Assembly: GCF_002865645.1 (NCBI RefSeq)
Contig: NW_020194575.1
Coordinates: 621,247 to 685,246, forward strand
Origin: Hyaloscypha bicolor E
Taxonomy: Eukaryota; Ascomycota; Leotiomycetes; Helotiales; Hyaloscyphaceae
DNA: 64,000 nt
Direction of reading: 5' to 3'
Within the stretch, counting starts at the first letter, position 1. Each line of letters opens with the position of its first letter. Under the pieces are notes generated by a model. The model had not been told where the DNA came from, searched no databases, and worked only from the letters and a program-made list of their open reading frames with translations. Made by a program: the position numbers and the translations under genes. Shown here one piece after another: positions 35,453 through 46,891 of this stretch.

Positions 35453-36321
35453 ACCCCTGAAATAAGCGATGTCAGCCAGTTGCATGAGCCACAAAATTAA
35501 GCGATTCCGACAATTTCTCAACCTCTCCGAAACACACCTGCTAAAGAATCAACTCTTGCGGTCATCCATTCGCATAAGTAGTGCTCAGTTGCTGAGATTG
35601 CCCGCCGTTTTCCTCGTGTTATGCTGTGTCTATGAGCTACAGCTTCGTGTTCCGATGTCTTCTGATGGATTACTCCCTCCTTCAGGAGAAATAAGGCTGA
35701 TGCCTGCGAAGCAACTCGCCGAGGTATGCAATGGTTCTCTTTTCGAATGACTCCGAATTAAAGTGAGGTATAGGCTACGGAAGTCGGTGATGATTGGACA
35801 GGCATTAATAACACGAAGGAGCGAAAATAGAGACAGAATCGATTGAATCAAAAAGCTTACCGTGAGTCCCCAGTCCTTGTCCACTGTTTGAACCGCAAAT
35901 TCGGCTTTCGGAGGTGGAGCACTTGCATGATGTCGTGAGAATCTGTTGCCTAGTACCTCTGTATTATGTCGAATTAATATACGAAACAGCTAACGATGCT
36001 CATCAGGCAGGCGCAAGCTCTCAAAAGTACGAGCGACGGTGGTGCTAGCTTTCCAGCTCACAGTCCAGGACCAGACACACAGCAGCCTCCCCAATCCAGC
36101 TTCTACATTGATACTTCGGGTGTCCTCGCTCAATCGTCCAGCCAGATGCTCATACTGAGAGTCATCAAGGGACTTCAGCCTCGAGCGCTTTGATTCTCAG
36201 TGACATGGACCGGGCAACCAATCCCAATTCCTTCCCACTGAGTCTTGACCATGCACTTCTTCCTGTCATAGCACTCAACGTCGCGCGCGGTATTTTGATA
36301 AACTACTGAATTATATTAGCC
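35453..36321. other. No gene recognised
   Basis: Starts where similarity to GMC oxidoreductase stops. A 65-codon plus frame (35996-36193) rich in Ser/Pro/Gln could be a remnant of the N-terminal part of the following DUF3425 gene. No motif supports this. Confidence 0.35.
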
Positions 36322-36854
36322 ATGCAGACTTCCACGTCCTCACCTTCTAGTTGCCCTGGTCTAGGCGTCAGTAGTAGTATTGTTGGTTTCCTGCCGGAGT
36401 CTCTTATTCCTACATCCCTCCAGCAACAGACCCCCCATTTCTCCTGGATTGACTTGTTCCCCTCTCGAAAGCTACGCGACAATCTGATCTCAGCGTTCGT
36501 AGAAGGACTTATAGATGAAGGAGGTTTGGTTGCCGATTTGACTGGGAATATATTGATGAGTTGGATTGCAGTAGCCCTGCAGCCCAAGTGGCATCTGAAA
36601 AGTTGATTGAATCGGGGCCATTGAGTAAGGCTGATGAAGTATTATTTGTTTCAACTGGGTGTTCAAATAAGTTTGCAGCTCGGGAGCTCGGTATCGTGGC
36701 TTGGTCTAACCCCTGGCTTACCAGTGGATTGGAGATTACTGAAGCCTTCGCGCAGAAGCGGGGTTTTCTGCTGAAAGGATGCACGGATATTGTTTTTGCG
36801 GCCAATCAATGGATGGAAAGGAGAGATGAAGAGCCATTGGTGGTTGTGGTGTAG
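36322..36854 (+). pseudogene. DUF3425 (fungal bZIP-associated) domain protein, probably frameshifted
   Basis: DUF3425 usually forms the C-terminal half of fungal bZIP-type regulators. The first frame (from the ATG at 36322) reads FSWIDLFPSRKLRDNLISAF and LVADLTGN. The second frame (36561-36854) reads LGIVAWSNPWLTSGLEITEAF, then RGFLLKGCTDIVFAANQW and RRDEEPL to a stop. These are the two halves of the domain in the right order, but in different frames, with the switch near 36549-36575. No intron with good borders fits without deleting the conserved ADLTG. The basic leucine zipper that normally precedes the domain is absent. Most likely a broken or partial copy; a rare intron is the alternative. 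Confidence 0.6.
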
Positions 36855-38060
36855 AAAGAAAGCATATGAGTAATGCAAAATCCAAGATCCCCAATGTATT
36901 GGAAACACGGTGAATCCATAATTACCTGTCCGCGGGGGTTCAGATCTGTCTGCAGAACTCTGAATTTCTCAAGTGAATGTAGAAAGGCTTCAAAAGCACC
37001 CAATCTGGTTGACTTTATAGGACCCTCTTTCACGGCACGGGTTCGTATAATACTTGCGGGAAATAAAATTAAGAAAGGCGGGTCTTGGAATAGCACCAAG
37101 GAATAGCTTGAAGGACCAAGCGACATACCACCACGCTTCAGCCGAGTGCGATCTACCACGCCTCGACTAATTGCTAAGTATGTAGGGATGTTTGGACGGA
37201 GCAGGGATCAAACAGTGTTCAGGCAAGTCTATGCAACTGGATTATATTAAATAGAAACAATTGTCCCATCAGCATAGTCCACACGAGCGACATCCTTGCC
37301 GTGGATGTATCGAAACCATCCAATAATATAGATATCATTCTGTCCCTGCCATGTCAAACATGTAACGGATGATATAAACCCGCCTGACGTAAGTAAGTGC
37401 ATTTTGGATCAGAGAGGGAGCGGGCCAGCTAGAAATCCATGCGGATCTCAATGAGTTACAACACACTGTAAGAGTTGCCCTATGAAGACTCATTAAGTAT
37501 TCTCTCACCTCGATTGAGTTGGCACTGGAAGTTGTGCTGCAGTCTTCGATAGCTTGGTTCGAGTGTATTATATTGCAACCGCTCTCCCTCCCCAAATTCC
37601 TTGTCATGGCGCAAAGTTTCCAGAAAGCACTCTTAATTGCCGTGGAGCAAAAATGTTACTCCTCTCCATGGCTTCGTTCGTTCTTCCCAGCTTTTCCTTT
37701 TTAAGATTCGGAGCACATAGTACAGAATCGCTTTATTTCAATCAGGAAATCCCTACCTCAGGTGTTGTAGCCGTGATAACCTCGGTGAGGCAGCTCCTAA
37801 ACCCTTCTTAGCTTTCTAGAGAATCATTTAAGCAGCCCAAGAAGCCACTGCGACGACGTATCTCTTCGGTTGTCCAAAATCAACCTGCGATTCAGTGGTC
37901 TGCTTCTTTCGTAGTCATTCGCCTTCATCCAAGGTCCCATGACAGCTATATACCCCTCTATTACTAGTCCTCTGTTTGTTTCCCCACTTCTTAACTATTC
38001 TAGAGATAGCCCATAGATATCTTTCACGTTGAAGGTTAACTAACCCTATTCTTCTATATT
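36855..38060. other. No gene recognised
   Basis: GC-balanced, with only short frames on both strands. The block ttaactaaccctattcttctatatttcag ending at 38065 looks like an intron 3' end leading into the fragment below. Confidence 0.4.
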
Positions 38061-38065
38061 TCAGA

Positions 38066-38480
38066 AGCACAACAGTGAAATGTTCACTCGGCGGTACCAC
38101 GATCGCAGACTGTAGCTACACTTTCTGTGACCGCCAACCTATCTTCGACACCACCACACATCACGACTCTTACTTTAGCTGGCGTAGATGTTGCTTTGTA
38201 ATCCACCCCCTATATTTATTGTTGCGGGCACAGATGTTATCGAATCGACGCTCGCTTCCTAGAGTCTTCCGATTTGCACCGACAGAAGTACTCCTACGCT
38301 AACAAATGAGAGTCCAATAACGACAACAGCTCCAACATCGAGTTCCCCAAAGCATTGCTCCATCTCCGGTCTTCGCGTCTACTTCAACATCTACCTCAAA
38401 GAATGGCTCACCTCAGAACACTCTCCAGGCTTGGACCGTGGGAGGGGTAGTAGCGTTGCTGTTACAAATCTGGAATAAAG
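38066..38480 (+). pseudogene. Ser/Thr-rich, single-TM surface protein remnant
   Basis: Directly after a well-formed intron 3' end, the frame reads STTVKCSLGGTTIADCSYTF and DRQPIFDTTTHH, a Cys-containing extracellular pattern. It then breaks by a frameshift near 38160. Further on (about 38310-38480) another frame reads a Ser/Thr-rich stalk (FASTSTSTSKNGSPQNT) and a hydrophobic stretch (WTVGGVVALLLQI). This order is typical of fungal secreted or membrane Ser/Thr-rich proteins. The family cannot be named. Probably a decayed gene. Confidence 0.35.
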
Positions 38481-38744
38481 TAGTGCCTGACCAAGTGGCA
38501 GTCGGATTAAAAATTGCAGTCAACTTGCTCCCTGTTGTCCGATAGAATACGTCTAAGCCCACCCAGACCAGGCACTACACTTTGTTGTAGGTCGAGCGTA
38601 TTGAACAGAAAGGGGTCCAATCTTAGCAGCCTTCGGAATCTGCTGGGCGGCAGTAGTCCAGAGTAAGGGTGGTTGAGGGCACGCTATTCTTCCAGATTTT
38701 CCCCTCGATTTCCTGTTGTTAGATTGTAAAGAAGCGAGTACTGT

Positions 38745-38972
38745 CTATAATTTACATACCGCTCCAGCAGTAACGCACGTGGATTGTGAGGTTGGAATTT
38801 GAAGGCGTTCGGGAGATGGCCTTCCCTTTACGTCAATGGCAAGTCCAACGCCTACATCCGCATTCACCGAGAACCCCGCACCCAGAACTGTGAATCCCAC
38901 ATCATAATCCGGGATGAGAATCAGATTTCTGGCATAAGCTCCTAGCGTTCCATCCTTGGTGTAGAAGTCCAC
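38745..38972 (-). pseudogene. Beta-lactamase-like serine hydrolase fragment
   Basis: The minus frame reads VDFYTKDGTLGAYARNLIL and PDYDVGFTVLGAG, which matches the region after the active site in fungal beta-lactamase/transpeptidase-like hydrolases (a YTK-G-LG-Y...IP-YD-GFTVL pattern). The N-terminal catalytic SxxK region is not found intact upstream. The sequence just before (38973-39060) continues only after a frame change, and the 3' part dissolves into unrelated frames. A truncated remnant; no activity is expected. Confidence 0.55.
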
Positions 38973-40236
38973 AGCACGTCTTGTTCATGCGAGGGCCAAG
39001 CAGATCTAACGGTTCTATTCTCGTAAAGAGCACAAGATGAAGTCGTCACTATTCGCAACTCTTCGATGGTGTCTCTTTTTACGTGTTGATGTCAAGTTTT
39101 GATATTGCGAATAACTTTCCTTGCAAATATTTGGACCGGGGGCGATTCAAACATCCCATGTGCGTTTGTTAGTGGTTAATTGCACGAAGTCATGGCTATT
39201 CGAAGCTTGCTGCGTCTATTTTGGAAACGCTCGAGTTGTGAACGGCCCTTGTAGATGGTCCCCATGGCCGCCCCTTTTGGGAACAAAATCTGCATGAATG
39301 GGACTGAGTCATGCCGACAGACTGAACAACGTTGATCTCCTTCTCTCTTCCTTATCAAGATCCGGAACTTGGCTTCATTAACGGCTGGGCTCTAGGGGGG
39401 AGCTCCACGACAGCGCTCGAGAACGTAGTCGTTATTGGGAGAGGATTTAGGCTTCTGTGCTAAAGCTTTAACGATACCTAGCGGCCGGTTTTGAAAGAGG
39501 AATGGCCGCTGCATATGGTTAAGCCACGGGGTCTTATTGTCCTCGCGACGCGAATACTCTTGGCTCGCATGCCACACCACCTGTGTCCGGGCTTGCGGGT
39601 GCTCGTCCTTGGCTGCTTCTTACACAAGCAGGATCTCGTCATGGACGGGACGCAAAGGTATGCTAGACAATCGAATAAGATGAGCCTAGATTGAAATCAA
39701 TTTCTTTAGGTTAATAATACCTCGCAAGACACGCAAGCATTAAGACAAAAACACAAGAAGAGAAGAGATTCCTCGGGGGAACGTGCCCTCTGCTACATAT
39801 GCATCTGACGTGCCTTCCGTGATTTCTTTTAAAAGACGTGTCTCTTCGATAAGAAATGGAAATAAGAGATGCATTTTCGATGAAAGATGATCATATTATC
39901 ACGCTTTAGTGAATTTTTGGGGAAAGATGAACATGTGCAATCTCGTTTTGGACGGGGAGTCTGGGGACAACATCGTTTTCGGGCGAAAGCGGGAAAACGG
40001 CCGATTGGAAAGGTAGAAAGTGGTCTTTTCAAGAAAAATGCAACCTGCTATAGGGATGTATGAGAAGCAAGAACGCGCGTCTAATGCCGGCTCGGTGAAT
40101 GCATCGTACGATAGTTGCTGTCTCACCTAGGGCTACCTAGAGAGTGTTGCTAGGCAAGCTGTTGAGAGAACTATTAATGCAAGAAGGATCCCACAGGAAA
40201 GCGACGAAAGACAAGTTCAAGACAATTTCGTTTCTT
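38973..40236. other. No intact gene recognised
   Basis: Possible decayed upstream part of the hydrolase fragment near 38973-39370 (minus). The rest, up to the permease stop, is GC-balanced DNA with short unconserved frames. Confidence 0.4.
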
Positions 40237-42070
40237 CTATTGTGATAATCGCTTGACGTACTCAACCGGCCCACGGTATATGTTCTTTGCTTTGAGGAAG
40301 TAGTATATGAGCGCTACGACGATAACGAATCCCGTTATTAGAATATTCCAATTCATTGCCGCTGCATTCGGATGCGGGGAAGCCGGGAAGAAGGGAAACA
40401 CAAATGCCAGAGTCAAGAAGCATAGCGCAATGGTGTTGATCGCTAGACCGGCTCGTCCAAGGCTGAATCTAGATGGTAGAAGGGTTTCTCCCATTATTCG
40501 CTTCCTCGCAATGCAGGCGATAGCAACAATGTACGAGGCGACGGTCCCAACTTGACCGATTGAGATGATGATATTGAACGCGATGGTGGAGCCGATGATG
40601 ATAAGACTGAGGAGTGTGCTGAACATCAAAGTTGCCAGCACAGCGTTTAGAGGAATATCCCAGTTTGGACGTACCTAAAACTGTCAACACGTTTTCGCTG
40701 TGGGAATTCAGCGAACTTACATAGGCAAGGGTACTTGAAAAGGGAAGTCCCTTATCCCGGGCGAAGGCGAAGAGCTGGCGAGAAGATGTTGTGACCAAAT
40801 TGACAGCTGAGAATAGGAGCAAAATAGCTACTAGTGCCGTCAGGATCGATGTCCCAACACGAGACTGAGTCGCATTCAAGACAACTTGGATGTAGGGCTG
40901 GCCGGTCGTGGTGGTGAGGACTGAGGTTACATCACCGAGAGTTGACATGACGGTAATTGTCATGACAAATCCCAGAATATAGTTCACAGTGGCAGTGGCT
41001 ACCATGGACCTTGGAAGCACGTATGAGGCGTCTTTCAGCTCTTCGGACAGGTGGCATGCTGAATCTGCTCCAATCAAGGTAATAACGGGACCGGTCATGC
41101 CAACCAGACAAGATAGACCAATACTTCCCCAACCGCCATTGTCCTGGAAGTCGGTCCAGACTTCTTTAGGATCGGACCGTGGAGCCATGACCCACAAAAC
41201 GACGACGAAGGCAAAGAATCCGAAGATGTGTAGGATGACTATAATGCCTTCGACCAAGGGAAGCTTTCTCACGAGCACAGTGTTCCACACCATAGCAAAG
41301 ATAGTGACACCAATACTAAGGAGGGTTCCATGCCATCCTTGAACAACATAATTGGGTACATTCAAAGCGATGAGCCCTTCAAATTGTTGAGCACACGCAA
41401 AGGAAATACTGGCCATGGCGGCTTGCCATCCAATCACAGCAAACCAACCTTTTTTTTCATTAGCAACCACTTCGGAATTGAAGAATGTTGGGATACCACG
41501 TACCGACCATGTAGCTGAGGAATTTCTGATACTTCGGCGGCGCAAACTCAGAAACCCAGTGATATTGTCCTCCGGAGGTTGGCGCCCTATATCAGTCAGC
41601 GATGTGTAGCAACGCGGCATAAGAGACTGGTTACATCGAGGCCATTTCCGCCATGGATAGGACCACGAAGTACATTCCCACACAAACAACGAAAAACATC
41701 CAAATGCCACCGGCTGTCCCCCCGTTGGTCAACGAGAGAGCCACGATGCTGTAGTTGGATCAGCCAGGTCCAAATCATACAATATGAGGGCCGTACACGA
41801 GTGCGAATTCCCAGGTTGCACCGAGGACCACCGAGTATCCGAAGATGGATGGGAAGCGAAAGTTCCGCTGGTAAAAGCTTCAGTCAATGCGCCTCTGCAC
41901 AGTGCAAACAAAAGACCTACTCTCAATTGTGGCAATTTGCCCATGCGGTTCATGTCCCGAGTATCAAATTCAGTCCCCCGCTTCTCTGACGTCACAAGAT
42001 CGGCGTCGTCGAGTACATCGCCATTGCCAAGGCTGTCCTCGAGCACGGCGTCGCCTGGTTTTTTCGACAT
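40237..42070 (-). CDS. APC-family permease (GABA/choline-type amine transporter)
   Basis: Plasma-membrane uptake of choline, GABA or related amines is typical of this group. Six exons keep frame: 42070-41921, 41867-41797, 41748-41635, 41586-41504, 41448-40721, 40674-40237, giving 527 aa. The introns are 46-55 bp with canonical borders. The spliced product shows RMGKLPQLR, then NFRFPSIFGYSVVLGATWEF (TM1), LTNGGTAGGIWMFF, EMASMAPTSGGQYHWVSEFA, MVGWFAVIGWQAAMAS, GADSACHLSEELKDASYVLP and SSRQLFAFARDKGLP, all family signatures, followed by the last TMs and the tail. The start is the ATG at 42070; the longer frame upstream lacks a conserved extension. Length and motifs look normal and nothing suggests decay. 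The exact substrate is not resolvable. Confidence 0.9.
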
Positions 42071-43168
42071 GATCGCGCAAGTAAGTGAGAGCTCGAACTC
42101 TAACACGAGAAGCTAGGAAGCACAGCTAGATTTACGGCCGAGGTGTGGGAGGGAAGAGCCTAACTTTAAAAAAACGAATGGTCCTCACTCCACTCCCTCT
42201 TTCCCCGCACCGAATATGCAACCCTGCGAATGAGAGGCTGGGACGGGCATAAGGACGGACGCTATTCTGAGTCGTGCCCATTGAGCGGCCGACGTTGCAA
42301 GCCCACGGCCGAACAGCCCCAATGGAGTACGTTTACCTCCGTACGGACCGCGGAACGCTGGAACCGAGTTCGATGCGTCCTCGCTGTGGTAAGTTTACTT
42401 GGCTTGCATCTCGATTGGAGCTCTGAAGGCAAAACCTGGAGAGTCCCAGCAGCTTGACTCACGCATGAGTTGGGTCGGGCTGGCCCGCCCCCGCTGTTTG
42501 TGCAACCAAACCCAATCCTCTTTCAGGACCAGTTGATTCTGTCGATGCCTCCACTTTTTGGTGGAACATTGTGCGCCTCAGCTGGAGAGACCTTGACATG
42601 CCTTTGAGCCCTCCCAGGAGATGATCCTTGAGAAATCATCTCACGGTCTCACCAAGCCTAGAAGGCTCCGCCCCTATATCAAGGGTGTCAGGAGCCAGGG
42701 TAGTGTGCCAATATGCTGGGTTTTGGGGAACAAGACGCTAGGCTTTGTACGAAAAGGGCTTCAGCAAATGAAGATCACCTCCCTTGTAGGCGGTTATGCA
42801 TCTTTCTACCATTTTCCTTTCGGCGTATTCAGCCAAGTGTTCTTCACTCTCTGAAACCCCCTTTCGAGCAATTTGTTTTCTGCACCTATCCAATCGACGG
42901 GCGGCAGCACAAGTAGCAGGCATCCTTCCCCACCAAAAAAAACAAAACAAACCTGCAGCCCGACCGGTCGGATTTCAGCCACATCGCCAAGTGCGGCATA
43001 ATCTCCACGTGGATTCAGTAGCATAAAACGCTGCTGAAAAATGCCGTGTTGCTCAGCTGTTCATATCAGTCATAGATTCCTCTGTCCTTCCGCTCGATGC
43101 TTCCGAGAGATGTGAAGCTCTCCCTGGGCTGATGACCGAACCCGATGTACTATCGATATTGCTCGTGA
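42071..43168. other. Divergent intergenic region (shared promoter region)
   Basis: Lies between the ATGs of the permease (minus) and the rhodopsin-like gene (plus). No conserved frame was found and no factor-binding site can be named with confidence. Confidence 0.5.
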
Positions 43169-44502
43169 ATGGCCGAGATTCGCCAGAGCATGTCTGCACT
43201 ACCATTACCAGCAGCTCCAACGGGAAATCGATTCGCCCTCGTTACTTCGGTCAACAACAGCGCACCTATCATTATTGTTACGATTCTCTCTCTGGCCTTC
43301 TCGTTTCTGATCTTTGCGGTCAGGCTGTTGTTCGTCAAGTGGAGGCGACTCGCACTGGATGATGCTGTCCTGGCTCTAGCGCATGTATGAAATCTGCCGC
43401 CAGTCCTGATGTTGTGGTATTGACTAGGTTCCTAGGTTGTGGGGGTCGGGCAGTGGAGCTCCGTTTTTGTCGCGTTGAACAACGGTCTGGGGAAGAATTT
43501 GGCATTGGTCACTGGGACGGAGCAAGCTCGAATGGCGAGTGTGAGGATTCATCCCCATTGTCCCTACGTTCCTCCAGTATGTAGCCCTGCTACTGACAGT
43601 AGCATCTCAGGCTGTTCTTGCAAGTCGAACCCTCTTTCTGGTATCACTGTTCCTCTCGAAGCTATCAGTCCTCCTCGTTATCCGGTCATTGTTCTCTTGG
43701 GAGAGAAGAAGGAAGAAACTGGCCACCCATTTGGCGATCCTCGTTGTCGCTCTCTGGGGTTTTGCGGCAGCCCTGACGCTTTCGGTGCGATGTTCGCCGG
43801 ATTATGTGCTTGGTAGAGGAGAAGCACAATGTCTCAATCATGTTCGTCCCTCATTGTAACGTCATGACTTTGCTGATAGCCCACAGTTGGTACGATTAAA
43901 AGCAATTATGGTTGTCGATATACTCACCGAAAGCGCAATCTTCGTCCTGCCACTCGTCTTCCTCAACGGCTTGCATATGGCTACACGAAAGAAGAACCTC
44001 GTTGTTATCGCCTTCTCTTCTAGACTTCCGTGGGTTCTACAGCTGCTCGTATATTGCTCTTGCTGACCCGGTACATTTGCGCAGGCTTATTATATTCTCG
44101 ATTCTCTACCTCCGCTTTCAATCCAATTACATACGGATATCCAGCTCTGGTACCGCAATCGTCCCCGTTATACTCTTTCAAGAAATATACCTTGGTTACT
44201 CTCTCATGTCAGCGACCATACCTTGTCTCAAATCATTTGTCCAAGGCTTCACAACAGGAGGCGTAGGATACGAAAGGGATGAACCATGGTTATTCAGCAC
44301 AAGCTCTTCAAGGGATAGGTTCAAGATGCGTTCGATAGCAAAGAAACTACCCTTGCCGACTCTGCCGCCCGAACCTCTACCGATGCCGCAGCCTGCGAAA
44401 TTTCCGAGCTCACGATTACAGGATTCCATAGATACCACAGAGGGTGGAAGGTCGTTGAGAAGTCAAGGGTCGCAGCAGCCTATGATCTGGGAGGCGAGAT
44501 GA
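43169..44502 (+). CDS. Fungal rhodopsin-like 7TM integral membrane protein
   Basis: Belongs to the large fungal family annotated as rhodopsin-domain or SAT4-like membrane proteins; some members act as receptors, most have no known function. Exons 43169-43384, 43436-43540, 43611-43841, 43887-44029 and 44085-44502 give 370 aa in frame. Landmarks: a first TM with SLAFSFLIFAVRLLF, WRRLALDDAVLALAHVVGVG, NNGLGKN, ASRTLFLVSLFLSKLSVLLV, AAALTLSVRCSPDY, MVVDILTESAIFVLPL, FSSRLP joined to LIIFSILYL, and GYSLMSATIPCLKSF near the end, then a polar Pro/Ser-rich tail. The donor of intron 3 (GTTCGT) is unusual. The start could also be the second ATG at 43190. No retinal-binding claim is made; this fungal family is distinct from opsins. 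Confidence 0.82.
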
Positions 44503-44736
44503 TTTTCGACTTTGAAATGGTGTATATTACGATGTAAAGTTATCATTTCTTTTGAGGAGCATATCGGGTGCCTACAAGGTCGGGCTAAGGGAAATTCATG
44601 GTAGAGGAGTTACGGGCATGGGACGAAAACATTGGTGCGAAGGGAAGGCTTCCGTCGTTGACTTTGTATATGAAATAGGCGTCTTCGATATATTTATCAT
44701 TCCGCTAAATGGAAAAAAGATACAGTCCGGTCTCTC

Positions 44737-46218
44737 CTACTCCTTGACTTCCTCGACCTTCCGAAGCGTCAGCATAAGCTTCTCCCCCTTCGGACCTGCC
44801 AAGAAACTATCTTCCTGCTCAATCCCCTCGTCATCTACAATCTCTGTCTGAAAATTCGAATAAATCGTCACGATAAGGACCTTCAACATATACGTAGCGA
44901 AATGACTCCCAAGACACATCCTGCCACCGCTTCCAAAACCCCACCACCATCTGTCCATCTCCCTCCTCTTTACCTCACTCTTGCCTAGCCAGCGAAAAGG
45001 ATCGAAGGTTGAAGGGGAGGGGAACACGGATGGATTGCGGTGCATGCAATGTGCTGAAGTCCCAACCGTTATACCCCCAGGAATGGTGTAGCCTTCAATG
45101 ACGGCTCCACCTTGGGGAGTTACTCGCGGAAGGAGCGCAGGTGAGGGGGGGTAGACACGGATTATCTCTTTAAGGATCGCTTCCAGAAATGGCAAGCCAT
45201 CGATGTCTCCATAGTTGGGAAGGTTTGCTTCTGAACTGGGAGAAAATAGTGGTGGGAGGGTCAGGAGTTCGGACCGGAGCTGGGCCTGAAGGCCAGAATC
45301 GCGCGAGAGCTCCCATTGGAGATAGGTGAGTGTGATGCGTGTCGTTTCTATTCCCGCGCCAAGGTGGTCGAGCATTTCTGATGCCACCGCCAGGTTGATG
45401 GGATTTGGCAAAGGAGACCCAGACTTTGAGAGGCGGGTTGAGAGTTCGGAGTACACTACGGGGTGTGATGAAGCACCAGACAATGTCTTTTGTGAGCTCG
45501 CTCCTGCGCTTTCACATAGAGACAGGATGAGTGCGTCAAGCTCTCTTGAAGCCTTCTCCTTCCCCGGAAGACCTCGAGTCTTGGTCCGAAAGTTTTGCAT
45601 CGTCTCCTTTCGGGCCTTCATGTTGCGGATAAAGTCAGTGCTATTTCCGGTACCGAATAGGTATGAGGTCATGAAGTCCGCACCCAGTGCCTGATTGAGA
45701 CTATATGCATCGAATGGCTCTGCGCTCTCAGCAGCCTTTTGAAGTATTGGAAGCAATCTCTCGACGATCAACACGCGCGACAGCTCCTGTAGGTCAATAG
45801 AGCTACGGATATAAGACTTCGAATAAACATGCGAAAGCATCCGTTTTTGTAGCGAGTGAGGTTTGTTCTCCAGCATTGACACCAGATTAGGAATACCGAG
45901 ATTCGCAAGTTCAGAATACCACACCGTCTTTTCAAACGCGCCTGTATATATTTGGCGCAGGCCATCGAGCGACGCCACGCTTAGCTCATTGGGACTCAAC
46001 TGCACGATCGGACCAAGTCTATTGTGAGCTGCAAAGATGGATTGTATTCCGGTCTTACCATTTCGGCGCTTCGAGCGGATCCAGAGGCTGGAGACGGGAG
46101 CGGTGAAATGTGCTGGGGGGATTTTTGAGAGTTGGGAGACAAAGACTGGGTAGATGACGTAGCGGTAGAGAAGCAAAACGGTAGAAACCAGGGTGAATAA
46201 AAGAGGCAAGTTGAGCAT
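44737..46218 (-). CDS. Cytochrome P450 monooxygenase
   Basis: Heme-thiolate monooxygenase anchored in the ER, with catabolic or secondary-metabolite substrates. Single exon, 493 aa, ATG at 46218 with an N-terminal hydrophobic anchor (about 5-25) and a PP hinge (KIPPAHF, 32-38). I-helix oxygen-binding motif AGIETT at 288-293, ExxR as EIIR at 351-354, FDPFRW (405-410) in place of PERF, heme loop FGSGGRMCLG with Cys435. The length is normal for class E microsomal P450s and no key residue is missing. It converges with the rhodopsin-like gene (235 bp between stops). A MITE lies about 86 bp upstream of the start. No other biosynthetic genes are adjacent, so assignment to a cluster is not supported. 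Confidence 0.95.
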   Translation of the reverse strand: MLNLPLLFTLVSTVLLLYRYVIYPVFVSQLSKIPPAHFTAPVSSLWIRSKRRNGKTGIQSIFAAHNRLGPIVQLSPNELSVASLDGLRQIYTGAFEKTVWYSELANLGIPNLVSMLENKPHSLQKRMLSHVYSKSYIRSSIDLQELSRVLIVERLLPILQKAAESAEPFDAYSLNQALGADFMTSYLFGTGNSTDFIRNMKARKETMQNFRTKTRGLPGKEKASRELDALILSLCESAGASSQKTLSGASSHPVVYSELSTRLSKSGSPLPNPINLAVASEMLDHLGAGIETTRITLTYLQWELSRDSGLQAQLRSELLTLPPLFSPSSEANLPNYGDIDGLPFLEAILKEIIRVYPPSPALLPRVTPQGGAVIEGYTIPGGITVGTSAHCMHRNPSVFPSPSTFDPFRWLGKSEVKRREMDRWWWGFGSGGRMCLGSHFATYMLKVLIVTIYSNFQTEIVDDEGIEQEDSFLAGPKGEKLMLTLRKVEEVKE

Positions 46219-46304
46219 GATGTCGTTGAAGTAAGGTGTAGCATGAGTTCAAGCCGCCAGGTTTCTCAGGTTGCGTGGGCGAGCTGACTAAGCCAATAGA
46301 AGTA

Positions 46305-46707
46305 TCCACGGGCCAACCGCCCATACCCCCCAACCGCCCACCCCTTTTCACAACAACGACATAAATCCGAAATTTTGAGTAGATATTTGTAATCAGCGAC
46401 CTGGGTATAGTAATTCAGGAAGTTTTTAGCATTTTCCTAGTACTTTAAAAAAAATCACAAAATTTTGGTGTTTTACCTCTAGCGAGGCTCTAGTGAGGAA
46501 ATTGATAGCAGGGCAAAAATAACAAAATTACTGCCTATGGCGATTCTAGCCGTATTACTAGTTTGAAATAGATATATAGCTGTCAGGATATCGAAAATAC
46601 TATAAAGTATTAATATATAATAGGATTTGTAATTATAATGAAGGTATAATTAAAAATCGAATGTTTTAGGGTGGGCGGTTGGGGGGTATGGGCAGTTGGC
46701 CCGTGGA
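46305..46707. mobile_element. MITE with 39-bp terminal inverted repeats
   Basis: Both ends carry tccacgggccaacYgcccat followed by accccccaaccgcccaccc, differing by a single C/T. The 403-bp element has no coding frame and becomes AT-rich inside. The left part resembles 6118-6276. No convincing target duplication. Position: immediately upstream of the P450 gene. Confidence 0.85.
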
Positions 46708-46891
46708 GCAAGCAGTGTGTGGTGCGGTGCGGGTCGTATATCCCAGATGGCGATTGCACCCAGTGATCTTGCCATTTCCAGGAGATCGTTGAGATACCTT
46801 GGCACACTTACCATACTGAAGTTTTTATCTGAATTTTTTTTTTAAGCTAAGGCTAAAAAAAGAAATTAAATAATTCAAGTTTGGTTTGGCC

